NCBI RefSeq assembly: GCF_042666875.1
Contig: NZ_JBHTCX010000012.1
Location: 558,001-622,000 of the forward strand
DNA: 64,000 nucleotides
Direction: 5' to 3'
Origin: Brachybacterium sp042666875
Lineage (GTDB): Bacteria > Actinomycetota > Actinomycetes > Actinomycetales > Dermabacteraceae
Part shown: positions 23,262 to 31,642 of the stretch, one piece after another
Position numbering within the stretch: the first letter of the stretch is position 1
Layout: every line of letters begins with the position of its first letter
Notes under the pieces: generated by a model
What the model saw: the letters and a program-made list of their open reading frames with translations, nothing else
Databases searched by the model: none
What the model was told of the DNA's origin: nothing
Program-made: the position numbers and the translations under genes

Positions 23262-24833
23262 TCAGCGCTCCTGCTCGTCGGACTCCTCAGGCGCTGATGG
23301 CGCTGGTGGCTCGGACGCGGCGGACGGCTCGGCCCAGTGCCCGGCACGGCGCTCCTCGTCCATCGCGGCGATGCGGTTCATGCGGGCCTGGGTGCGGGCG
23401 CGCTGCTCCTCGCGCTTCTCGTCACGGGTGGGGCGGTGATGGTCCTCGAGCCGCCGATCGGACCCGCGCACGCCGAGCAGCTCGGCGCCCCCGACCATGG
23501 TCGGCTCCCAGTCGAAGACGACGGCGTCGTCCCCGGGTCCGATCAGCACGGTGGACCCGGCGACGGCGCCGGCGGAGAACAGCTTGTCCTCCACGCCCAG
23601 ACGGGCGAGGCGATCGGCGAGGTATCCGACGGCCTCGTCATTGGTGAAGTCGGTCTGGCGCACCCACCGCTCGGGCTTGTCGCCGACGACGCGGTAGGCG
23701 GTGCCGCCGTCGTACTGCTCGGTGACCACGCGGAACTCCTCCGCGTCCACTGCCCTGGGAGTGATCACGATGGGAGCGGCCTCCGGGGCGGGCAGCGCGG
23801 CGCGTGCCTGCTCGACCAGCTCGCCGAGGACGAAGGACAGCTCGCGCAGGCCCTTGCGGTTCAGGGCGGAGACGTCGAGGATCGGCACGTCCCGCTCTCC
23901 GAGGCGTTCCCGGACCATGTCCGCCATATCGGCCCCGTCGGGCAGATCAGTCTTGTTCAGCACGATCACGGTGGGCCGCTCCATCAGCGGCACACGGGTC
24001 TCCGCCTGCTCATCCAGACTGCTGGCATAGGTGGCCAGCTCGTTCTCGATCGTCTCGAGATCAGTGACGGGGTCGCGCTCCGATTCGAGGGCCGCGGCGT
24101 CGAGGACGTGGACGATCACGTGGCAGCGCTCGATGTGGCGCAGGAAGTCCAGGCCCAGGCCCTTGCCCTGGCTGGCGCCGGGGATCAGACCCGGCACGTC
24201 GGCGATCGTGTAGCGGAACTGGCCGGCCTCGACGACCCCGAGATTGGGCACCAGGGTGGTGAACGGGTAGTCGGCGATCTTGGGCCGCGCAGCGCTCATC
24301 GACGCGATCAGCGAGGACTTCCCGGCGCTGGGGAAGCCGACCAGGGCCACGTCGGCCACGGACTTCAGCTCCAAGATGAGGCTGCGCTCCTGGCCGGGCT
24401 CGCCGAGCAGCGCGAAGCCCGGGGCCTTGCGCTTGGTCGTGGCCAGGGCCGCGTTGCCGAGTCCGCCGGAGCCGCCGCGGGCGGCGACGAATCGGGTGCC
24501 GATGCCGATCATGTCGGCCAGAACGGTGCCGTCCTCGGTGGCGACGACCGTGCCGTCGGGCACAGGCAGGACGAGGTCCTCACCGCGCGCGCCATGGCGC
24601 AGGTCGCCCTTGCCGAAGCCACCGTTGGTGGCGCTCTGGTGGGGCTTGTGGTGGTAGGCGAGCAACGTGGTCGTCGAGGCGTCGACCTCGAGGATCACGT
24701 CACCGCCGCGGCCGCCGTTGGCGCCGTCGGGCCCGGCCAGCGGCTTGAACTTCTCGCGGCGGATGGAGGCGGCGCCGTGGCCGCCTGACCCTCCGGCGAC
24801 CTGCAGCCTGACGCGGTCGACGAACGTGGCCAT
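23262..24833 (-). CDS. obgE: GTPase Obg (CgtA)
   Basis: A 523-residue ribosome-associated GTPase. The glycine-rich Obg fold occupies residues 1-158 (MATFVDRVRLQVAGGSGG), the G domain has G1 GFPSAGKSS, G2 YPFTTLVPN, G3 DVPGL, G4 NKTD and G5 SALN, and an OCT domain follows at about 340-425. The last 90 residues are an Arg/Glu/Ala-rich tail longer than usual. Obg assists late 50S assembly and stringent signalling. ATG 24833 is fixed by the family start. A hairpin lies between it and rpmA. Confidence 0.95.
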   Translation of the reverse strand: MATFVDRVRLQVAGGSGGHGAASIRREKFKPLAGPDGANGGRGGDVILEVDASTTTLLAYHHKPHQSATNGGFGKGDLRHGARGEDLVLPVPDGTVVATEDGTVLADMIGIGTRFVAARGGSGGLGNAALATTKRKAPGFALLGEPGQERSLILELKSVADVALVGFPSAGKSSLIASMSAARPKIADYPFTTLVPNLGVVEAGQFRYTIADVPGLIPGASQGKGLGLDFLRHIERCHVIVHVLDAAALESERDPVTDLETIENELATYASSLDEQAETRVPLMERPTVIVLNKTDLPDGADMADMVRERLGERDVPILDVSALNRKGLRELSFVLGELVEQARAALPAPEAAPIVITPRAVDAEEFRVVTEQYDGGTAYRVVGDKPERWVRQTDFTNDEAVGYLADRLARLGVEDKLFSAGAVAGSTVLIGPGDDAVVFDWEPTMVGGAELLGVRGSDRRLEDHHRPTRDEKREEQRARTQARMNRIAAMDEERRAGHWAEPSAASEPPAPSAPEESDEQER

Positions 24834-24967
24834 GGGTGACCTCCGATGGTGGAGCGGATGGAGGGGGTGGAGTGAGCAGGTCGCTGGGGCGCGTCGGCGG
24901 GTCGGTGCCGACGAGCCCCGAGCGGTCGGTGGCGGGAGCGTCCCGAGCAGCTGGGTGCAGATACGCG

Positions 24968-25000
24968 TCGAGGGGCGGAGCAGTCGGCTCCGCCCCTCGA
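24968..25000 (-). terminator. Terminator or attenuator between rpmA and obgE
   Basis: A perfect 14-bp stem, TCGAGGGGCGGAGC and its complement, with a 5-base loop AGTCG, lies 35 bp after the rpmA stop and 134 bp before the obgE start. It probably lowers transcription from the abundant ribosomal-protein genes into obgE. There is no T-run. Confidence 0.75.
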
Positions 25001-25035
25001 AGGCAGTTGTGTGCCCCGGATTCCGGGGCGGCAGA

Positions 25036-25290
25036 TCAGACCGTCTCGACGACGTTGACCACGCGGCGATCACGCTTGCGGCCGAACTCGACGGTGCCCG
25101 CGTTCAGCGCGAACAGCGTGTCGTCGTTGCCGCGGCCCACGCCGTCACCGGGGTGGATGCGGGTGCCGCGCTGACGCACGAGGATCTCACCCGCGCCGAC
25201 GACCTGGCCGCCGAAGCGCTTGACGCCGAGGCGCTGGGCGTTGGAGTCGCGCCCGTTCTTGGAGGAGCTGACGCCCTTCTTTGATGCCAT
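25036..25290 (-). CDS. rpmA: 50S ribosomal protein L27
   Basis: An 84-residue L27 starting MASKKGVSSSKNGRDSNAQRLGVKRFGGQ, the universal beginning in actinobacteria without the cleaved N-terminal extension found in Firmicutes. It lies close to the peptidyl-transferase centre and supports tRNA placement. It follows rplU by 37 bp with a good AAGGA before the ATG, and is separated from obgE by a hairpin. Confidence 0.97.
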   Translation of the reverse strand: MASKKGVSSSKNGRDSNAQRLGVKRFGGQVVGAGEILVRQRGTRIHPGDGVGRGNDDTLFALNAGTVEFGRKRDRRVVNVVETV

Positions 25291-25327
25291 CTGGAATCAA
25301 TCCTTCTTCCGTGTTCGAAGGGATCGC

Positions 25328-25636
25328 TCAGGCGATGCCCGTGATCTTCAGCCGGGTCAGCTCCTGGCGGTGGCCCTGGCGCTTCTTGTACCCGGTCTTG
25401 TTCTTGTAGCGGAGGATGCGGATCTTCGGACCACGGAGGTCCTCGACCTTCTCGGCGGAGACCTTCACGTCGGCCAGCTCGGCCTGGGCGGAGGTCACCT
25501 TGTCACCGTCGACCAGCAGCACGGGGGCGAGATCGACGTTGTCGCCCGCCTCGCCTGCCACGCGGTTGATCACGATGGTGTCACCGACCGACACCTTCTC
25601 CTGACGACCGCCTGCGCGGACGATTGCGTACACCAC
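25328..25636 (-). CDS. rplU: 50S ribosomal protein L21
   Basis: A 102-residue L21 beginning with GTG as M-VYAIVRAGGRQEKVSVGD and ending RQELTRLKITGIA. The KNKTGYKKRQGHRQ motif contacts 23S rRNA. The GTG at 25636 gives the normal family length; the upstream frame has no ribosomal homology. It is first in the rplU-rpmA unit. The 285-bp gap to rne must hold its promoter and leader, though I could not locate a clear -35/-10 or a known leader motif there. Confidence 0.96.
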   Translation of the reverse strand: MVYAIVRAGGRQEKVSVGDTIVINRVAGEAGDNVDLAPVLLVDGDKVTSAQAELADVKVSAEKVEDLRGPKIRILRYKNKTGYKKRQGHRQELTRLKITGIA

Positions 25637-25921
25637 GTCACTGCTCCATCTTGTGATTCGGATATGTCTACGGGTCGTGCTCCTGCTCGGCGGGGCCGCG
25701 GACCTGCGACCGTCAACCGGCCCTGCACGCCCTGGGGAGAGGTGCAGGCGGGAGATGCGGTCGCGCGGTGTCCACCGGGAAAACGACTGGACGCGTTTTG
25801 CGCCGAAGAACAGCTTACGATCCCCGGAACCCCGGGTCAACCATCGGAGGCGGTCCGACCTGCGAGAACGCCGTCACACCGTGTGCAACTCGTCACGCCG
25901 GTCGCGCCCGCCCTCTCCGGT

Positions 25922-28900
25922 TCAGGACTGCGGCGGGGCGTCCTGCTCCCACGCGTCGCCGGTCTCCCCGGCTGCAGCTTCCGACTGCTGATCGACCGCG
26001 GGCTGCTCGGCCACCGGCTGCTCGTCAGCGGACTGCTCGGCCACCGGCTGCTCGTCAGCGGACTGCTCGCCCGCCGGCTGCTCGTCAGCGGACTGCTCGC
26101 CCGCCGGCTGTTCGGCCGCCGGGCCCGCGTCGTGTGCGGCCGGCTCATGAGCCTCAGGCTCCGCCGACCGCTCAGGTGTCTGCTCTGCAGGCTGCTCCGT
26201 CGATTCCTCGGCCGACGGGTCCGCCGGCTCGCCGGCCGACGGCTGTGCCGCGGCGTCGCCGGCCGATGGGTCCGCCTGGGCGTCCGCGTGCCGCAGCTCC
26301 GGGAGGGTCGCCGGTTCCGCGGCCTGCGGATCCCGGGTGTCGTCCACCGCGATGACCTGACCGTCGACGGTGACCTCCGGGTGCGAGTGGGCACCGGAGG
26401 CCGCGGCGATCGAGGCGATCGTGGCGCGGGCGAGGGCGCGGCTGTCCGCGTCGTCCTCGAGCCGGTGGACGTCGGGCTGCGGCTCCTCCGCGGGCGCCTC
26501 CTCGGCGGCGGAGTCGTCCTTGCCGCCGCCTCGCGAGCGACGGCTGCGGCGCTTGGCGGACTTCGAGGACTCGTCCCCGCCGGAGCCGCCGTTGCCGTTC
26601 TTGCCGTTCCCGTTGCCGCCGTTCCCGTTGCCGTTGCCGGCGTGCTGGTGAGGCTGACCGTCGAGGTCGACGACGATGCCGCGGCCGTTGCAGTGCTCGC
26701 AGGTCGCGGAGAAGGTCTCGACCAGTCCCTGGCCCACCCGCTTGCGCGTCATCTGGACCAGGCCCAGCGAGGTGACCTCGGCGACCTGGTGCTTGGTCCG
26801 GTCCCGGCCGAGGCATTCCACGAGGCGGCGCAGCACCAGGTCGCGGTTGGACTCGAGCACCATGTCGATGAAGTCGATGACGATGATGCCGCCGATGTCG
26901 CGCAGCCGCAGCTGGCGCACGATCTCCTCGGCCGCCTCCAGGTTGTTCTTGGTGACGGTCTCCTCGAGGGTGCCGCCGGAACCGGTGAACTTGCCGGTGT
27001 TGACGTCGACCACCGTCATCGCCTCGGTGCGGTCGATGACCAGCGAGCCGCCGGAGGGCAGGTAGACCTTGCGGTCCATGGCCTTCAGCAGCTGCTCGTC
27101 GATCCGGTGCTTGGCGAAGACGTCCTTGTCGCCGACGTGCTTGGTCAGGCGCTCGAGCAGATCCGGAGCGACGTCCGAGACGTACTGGTGGACCTCGTCG
27201 TAGACCTTGCCGCCCTCGACGATCAGCGAGGTGAAGTCCTCGTTGAAGACGTCGCGGACCACCTTGATGGCGATATCGGGCTCCTGCGAGAGGGCCACCG
27301 GCGCGGACTTCGACTTCTGCGCCTTCTGGATCTTCTCCCACTGGGCACGCAGCCGCGCGACGTCGTTGGTCAGCTCCTCCTCGCTCGCGCCCTCGGCGGC
27401 GGTGCGCACGATGACGCCCGCGTCCTCGGGGATGAGCTGGCGCATGAGCTTCTTCAGTCGCGAGCGCTCGGTGTCGGGCAGCTTGCGGGAGATGCCGGTC
27501 ATCGACCCGCCGGGCACGAACACGAGGTAGCGGCCGGGCAGCGAGATCTGGCTGGTCAGGCGAGCACCCTTGTGCCCGATGGGGTCTTTGGTGACCTGGA
27601 CCAGCACGGGGTCGCCGCTCTTGAGGGCGAGCTCGATCCGGCGCGGTTGGCCCTCGAGGCCGACGGCGTCCCAGTTGACCTCGCCGGCGTACAGCACGGC
27701 GTTGCGGCCCTTGCCGATGTCGACGAAGGCGGCCTCCATCGAGGGCAGCACGTTCTGGACCTTGCCCAGGTACACGTTGCCGACCATCGAGGTCTGCGCC
27801 TTCTGGGCGACGTAGTGCTCGACGAGGACGTCATCCTCGAGGACGGCGATCTGCGTGCGTCCGCCGCGCTCGCGCACGACCATGGACCGCTTGACGGACT
27901 CACGGCGTGCGAGGAACTCGGCTTCGGTGATGACGTTGCGCTTGCGGCCGTTGTCGCGGCCCTCGCGGCGCCGCTGGCGCTTGGCCTCGAGCCGGGTCGA
28001 GCCCTTGACGGCCTTGACCTCGTCGCGGGCCTCGCGGACCTTGACGACCGTGTTGGGCGGATCATCGGTCGACGTGGACTCGTCCCCGTTGCTTCCCGAG
28101 CGGCGACGACGACGCCGGCGGCGCGAGCTGGAGGATCCCGAGGAACCGCCCTCGGCGCTCTCGTCGCTCTTGGCGTCCTTGCCCTCGGACGGCTCGCCGC
28201 GCTCGTCCTGCGAGGAGTCGTCGTCCTGGTCGTCCCGGTCGTCCTGCTCGTCCGAGCCGTTCTCCTCGTCCCCGCGGCCACGGCCCCGCCGGCCACGACC
28301 GCCGCGGCGGCGACGGCGACGGGAGCCGTTCGAGCCGCCGGTGCTGCGCTCGGAGTCCTCATCGGAGTCGTCCTCGGAGGCCGTGTCCTCGGTGCTGTCC
28401 TCGGCGGAGGCGGAGTCGTCGGATCCGCTGTCGCGGCGGGAGGAGCGGCGCGACCGGCCGCGGCGCGAGCGCGAGCGCCCGCCCTGCTCGTCGTCGGAGG
28501 TCGCGGGCCGTTCGTCGCGGCGGCGGGTCTCGTCCGTCCCCTCCGTCTCGTCGCTCTCGTCCTCGTCCGCTCCGGCGTCGAAGGAGACGTCCGCACCGCC
28601 GACGGGGGCGTCGTGCGGGCCGACCGTCGTGCGCGGCGGCGTCGGCGCCTGGAACAGGAGCGAGGCGAAGTCCATCTGGACCTGTTCGCGCCGGCGGGAC
28701 CGGTCGTCGCCGGCGTCCTCGGTCTCGTCGCCGGAGCCGCCGCGAGCGTCGGCGAGGGCTCGCAGGTCATCGACGACAGGGTTGTCGTCCTCGTCGCCGG
28801 ACCCGCCGTCCCTGTCGTGGGACCCCGCGTCGCTGGAGCCGGCAGCGGCCGGTGCTGCGGTCGAGCCAGGCTCGGCCGTGCTGTTCGAGCCCGTCACGTC

Positions 28901-29260
28901 CTCGGTCTCGACGTCCTCCGTGACGATGTCCTCGGTCTCGGGCTCGACGAGGGGCTCCTCCCCCACCAGCTCCTCGACGACGGGCTCCGGGGCGGGCGGG
29001 ATCACGGGGGCGCCGGCAGGGGCGCCCGCTCGGCGGCGGGGGCGCTTCGTGGGGGCCGGGGCGGTCTCGATCGGGGACTCGCTCTGCTGTGCGACGACCG
29101 TGCGCGGCGCGGCAGGCCCCGTCTCCTCGGAGACCTCCGGTCCCGAGACGGGCTCGGGAGCACCCGCGGGGGCTCCGGCCCGGCGGCGACGCCGCGACGT
29201 GGGAGGCGTGGTCGTCTCCTCCGACGAGTCGGATTCTGGATTATGGGTGCTGTCAGCCAT
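25922..29260 (-). CDS. rne: Ribonuclease E/G with long disordered ends
   Basis: A 1112-residue endoribonuclease. About residues 1-460 are acidic/basic low complexity (Arg clusters such as SRRRRRAG and RRRRRRGGRGRRGRGRG). The catalytic part starts near 470: S1 domain (NVYLGKVQNVLPSMEAAFVDIGKGRNAVLY), DNase I-like catalytic site with metal-binding aspartates in VVDVNTGKF and IIVIDFIDM, and the zinc-link CEHCNGRG. The C-terminal 200 residues are Glu/Pro/Ala rich with 10-residue repeats. This domain order, with the core in the middle, is the actinobacterial RNase E form that processes rRNA and decays mRNA. ATG 29260 follows AGGAG. The antisense strand also stays open for 1352 codons, a high-GC artefact. 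Confidence 0.94.
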   Translation of the reverse strand: MADSTHNPESDSSEETTTPPTSRRRRRAGAPAGAPEPVSGPEVSEETGPAAPRTVVAQQSESPIETAPAPTKRPRRRAGAPAGAPVIPPAPEPVVEELVGEEPLVEPETEDIVTEDVETEDVTGSNSTAEPGSTAAPAAAGSSDAGSHDRDGGSGDEDDNPVVDDLRALADARGGSGDETEDAGDDRSRRREQVQMDFASLLFQAPTPPRTTVGPHDAPVGGADVSFDAGADEDESDETEGTDETRRRDERPATSDDEQGGRSRSRRGRSRRSSRRDSGSDDSASAEDSTEDTASEDDSDEDSERSTGGSNGSRRRRRRGGRGRRGRGRGDEENGSDEQDDRDDQDDDSSQDERGEPSEGKDAKSDESAEGGSSGSSSSRRRRRRRRSGSNGDESTSTDDPPNTVVKVREARDEVKAVKGSTRLEAKRQRRREGRDNGRKRNVITEAEFLARRESVKRSMVVRERGGRTQIAVLEDDVLVEHYVAQKAQTSMVGNVYLGKVQNVLPSMEAAFVDIGKGRNAVLYAGEVNWDAVGLEGQPRRIELALKSGDPVLVQVTKDPIGHKGARLTSQISLPGRYLVFVPGGSMTGISRKLPDTERSRLKKLMRQLIPEDAGVIVRTAAEGASEEELTNDVARLRAQWEKIQKAQKSKSAPVALSQEPDIAIKVVRDVFNEDFTSLIVEGGKVYDEVHQYVSDVAPDLLERLTKHVGDKDVFAKHRIDEQLLKAMDRKVYLPSGGSLVIDRTEAMTVVDVNTGKFTGSGGTLEETVTKNNLEAAEEIVRQLRLRDIGGIIVIDFIDMVLESNRDLVLRRLVECLGRDRTKHQVAEVTSLGLVQMTRKRVGQGLVETFSATCEHCNGRGIVVDLDGQPHQHAGNGNGNGGNGNGKNGNGGSGGDESSKSAKRRSRRSRGGGKDDSAAEEAPAEEPQPDVHRLEDDADSRALARATIASIAAASGAHSHPEVTVDGQVIAVDDTRDPQAAEPATLPELRHADAQADPSAGDAAAQPSAGEPADPSAEESTEQPAEQTPERSAEPEAHEPAAHDAGPAAEQPAGEQSADEQPAGEQSADEQPVAEQSADEQPVAEQPAVDQQSEAAAGETGDAWEQDAPPQS
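26001..26120 (-). repeat. 30-bp tandem repeats in the 3' part of rne
   Basis: Four consecutive 30-bp units encode the decapeptide SADEQPVAEQ or its variant with PAGEQ. The units differ at only one to a few positions, so expansion is recent and in frame. It lies in the disordered C-terminal tail, where length changes should be tolerated. Confidence 0.9.
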
Positions 29261-29501
29261 ACGGCCGTCTCCTTCTGAAGGAACCAGCGCACCCTGGCTC
29301 CCCGTGGTCATCGTCCCTGAGGACGGAAGTCTCTAGCCCTCGCCGTCGCGCAGCTTCCCGATGGAAGCGCTGCGATGCCGATCGCGGGAGCACGGCGGTC
29401 GCGGTACAACGCGTAACCGGTGCTCCGACGTGACGACGCCGGGAGGTTCCCCCACCCGGTGCGGAGCAGGAGAGTGCCTGCGTCAGTATGGCACAGGCCT
29501 T
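29261..29501. other. Gap between rne and the MFS gene
   Basis: 240 bp that must carry the rne promoter and 5' leader. I see the AGGAG of rne at its edge but no obvious -10/-35, hairpin or small reading frame. Long rne leaders often serve feedback control in other bacteria; nothing visible here proves it. Confidence 0.4.
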
Positions 29502-30788
29502 TCACGCGACCGATCCCGACATGCTCGTGCTCACCCCGTCGTCATGCCGGATCCGGCGGTGCAGCGTGGGCACGATCGCCGCCAGGCCGAGCCCTCCGGC
29601 GACCAGGAACGTCGTCATCTCCGACGTGACTCCGAGCAGGGCCCCCAGCAGCAGGGAGCCTGCCGCCTGGCCCAGGGCGAGCGCGATGAAGAGCACGACC
29701 GTTCCCTCCGCGGCGAATTCTGGACGGGCCCTCCCGGCCCAGACGATGAGGACGCCGCTCAGCGCCGTATAGCCCGCGCCGAACAGGCACATCGACAGGT
29801 GAGCGGCCCACGACGCTCCGGGAGCGACGCCCAGCAGAACGGTGGCGCCGGCCATGGCAGCAGCGGTGAGGGTCCAGGCGGTCCGCAGGCTCCAGGCCTG
29901 GACGAGCTTGGCGGCGATCGCACCGACCATGCCGAGCACACCCAGCACCATCCAGGCCAGCAGCGAGTAGAGCGGCTGATCCGGGCGGGCATCGGCCATC
30001 ACCGAACGCCCGAAGGTCCAGATGGCGGCGCTCGACGCGCCGGCCAGCAGAGCAGCCACCACGGGGATGACCAGCGGCGCCATGAGGGCACGGAGCCCTG
30101 CGCGACTGCTCGGCGCGGCGTCGCCCGCGGACCGCCCAGGCCCCGAGGCAGCCCCTGGACCGGCGGGCGGTCCGGAGCTGACAGGCGATCCGGAGCTGGC
30201 GGGCGGCCCGGACCGGATGAGCGATCCGCCGCCGGCGGACGAGCCGGCACCGGCGGCGACGGCATCGGCCCTCAAGGTGGCCAGCGCGGCCACTGCCGCT
30301 GTCACCGCGATCACCGCCCAGGCGATCCGCCAGTGCCCGATGGCGAGCAGGCTCAGCGCCGCCGCGGCGACCAGGCCGGCGCCGGTGCCGGAGTTGACGA
30401 CCGTCTGCGCGCTCTCACGTCGGGCGCCGACGAGGTGGCGCTCGATGAGGGTGACCAGGCCAGGCGTCGCGAACCCGGCGCCGGCCCCGGCGAGGACGAC
30501 GCCCGGGGCGAGGACCGCGGCATGGGGCGCGAGCGCCACGCCGAGCGAGCCCGCCGCGGCCGTGCCTCCTGCCAGCGCCACGAATGCTCGCGGGCCGGCG
30601 TCGACGCGCGCCGCGATCGCCGCTGCGAGGCAGTAGGACAGGAAGCTGCCGGCCTGGATCGCACCCGAGACGGCCGGGACCATCGCGAACTCCTCGGTGA
30701 ACTGTGGCAGGAACAGCCCGTACCCGAACCGGGCGAGGCCGTAGGTCGCCGCGATCAGTGCCATCCCGCTGAGGACCAGATCTCGCAT
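29502..30788 (-). CDS. MFS transporter
   Basis: A 428-residue major facilitator with about twelve membrane segments. It opens MRDLVLSGMALIAATYGLARFGYGLFLPQF, which matches YbfB/CynX-like sugar or drug permeases of actinobacteria. The Gly/Ser/Pro-rich central loop (about residues 185-225) separates the two six-helix halves. ATG 30788 follows GAAGGAGA. The divergent TetR gene with twin operators in between marks it as a regulated efflux pump; the substrate is unknown. Confidence 0.86.
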   Translation of the reverse strand: MRDLVLSGMALIAATYGLARFGYGLFLPQFTEEFAMVPAVSGAIQAGSFLSYCLAAAIAARVDAGPRAFVALAGGTAAAGSLGVALAPHAAVLAPGVVLAGAGAGFATPGLVTLIERHLVGARRESAQTVVNSGTGAGLVAAAALSLLAIGHWRIAWAVIAVTAAVAALATLRADAVAAGAGSSAGGGSLIRSGPPASSGSPVSSGPPAGPGAASGPGRSAGDAAPSSRAGLRALMAPLVIPVVAALLAGASSAAIWTFGRSVMADARPDQPLYSLLAWMVLGVLGMVGAIAAKLVQAWSLRTAWTLTAAAMAGATVLLGVAPGASWAAHLSMCLFGAGYTALSGVLIVWAGRARPEFAAEGTVVLFIALALGQAAGSLLLGALLGVTSEMTTFLVAGGLGLAAIVPTLHRRIRHDDGVSTSMSGSVA

Positions 30789-30887
30789 CGGCGCTCTCCT
30801 TCTTTCCGACGGGCTGGGCGGCCGAACCGGCCGTCGGGCTGGGACGCCCGGGCTCGTCCACCCGGGCTCGGGCACGGCCGCAACTAG

Positions 30888-30935
30888 AACGCTCGTTACA
30901 GTACACCAGAATAGTGGTTCACTGAAACGGTCGTT
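30888..30935. promoter_or_regulatory. Twin TetR operators
   Basis: Two palindromes of the AACG-NN-CGTT type: AACGCTCGTT (30888-30897) and AACGGTCGTT (30926-30935), centres 38 bp apart, both followed by ACAGT. They lie in the MFS/TetR divergent gap; the second touches the TACAGT -10 of the TetR gene. This form is common for TetR repressors. Confidence 0.65.
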
Positions 30936-30946
30936 ACAGTGGAGTG

Positions 30947-31525
30947 ATGGCCCCCTCCCAGCGCCCCTCCGCACGCGACCGGTTGCTCCGGGCGGCCGAG
31001 AGCGTGCTGTTCTCCCGCGGCATCCGCGCCACGCCGGTCGACGATCTGCTGCGGGAGGCGGACGTCTCCGCTGCCACCCTGTACGCGCAGTTCGGGAGCA
31101 AGGACGGGCTCCTGGCCGAAGCCCTCCGCCGCCGCCTGGCGGACTGGCAGACGATCTGGGACCGCCACGTGGTCGAGGCCGGAGACGACACCGCGCGGCT
31201 GCTCGCCCTGTTCGACGCGCTGGAGGCCTACCGTGTCGGCACGCATCCCCCGGCGCGCTGGTGCGCCTTCCTGACCACCGCGACCGAGTTCCCGGACCCG
31301 GACGGCCCGGTCGGTGAGGTCCTCGCCGCGGACAGCGAGCTGCTCGACCGGCGCCTGCTGCATCTGTCCCGTCCGCTCGCCGGCGACCATGCGCAGGAGC
31401 TCGCCGATGAGGTGGCTCTCGCCTACGACGGCACGCTGGCCGCCTTCCTCCGGGGACGGCCCGCCTCGGCGATCGACGTGGGGCGTCGGCTGGCCCGCGC
31501 CGCGATCTCGGCGCACCGCGCCTGA
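30947..31525 (+). CDS. TetR/AcrR family regulator
   Basis: A 192-residue repressor. The HTH is ERLLRAAESVLFSRGIRATPVDDLLREADVSAATLYAQFGSKDGLLAEAL in outline (starts RDRLL), residues about 10-55, followed by an alpha-helical ligand domain. It is divergent from the MFS gene and should repress both promoters until a transported compound binds. The -10-like TACAGT (30935-30940) lies six bases before ATG 30947, so the mRNA is probably leaderless; the GTG at 30944 is a less likely start. Confidence 0.88.
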   Translation: MAPSQRPSARDRLLRAAESVLFSRGIRATPVDDLLREADVSAATLYAQFGSKDGLLAEALRRRLADWQTIWDRHVVEAGDDTARLLALFDALEAYRVGTHPPARWCAFLTTATEFPDPDGPVGEVLAADSELLDRRLLHLSRPLAGDHAQELADEVALAYDGTLAAFLRGRPASAIDVGRRLARAAISAHRA

Positions 31526-31642
31526 CCCGGCTCCGGCGTCGCTCCCCCGAGGGGACCATGGTCCCCGGATCAGGGCCTCGCGCGGCCGTAGATTCGAGCC
31601 AGCGCGCCACCTCCATGGCGTGCCGGACTCCCGGGAGGATTC

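Noticed and set aside
25220..29278. A plus-strand open frame of 1352 codons antisense to rne and rplU
   Set aside because: It mirrors high-GC third-codon bias of the true genes, has repetitive Leu/Arg/Gly/Val composition without any domain, and crosses the rplU and rpmA genes.
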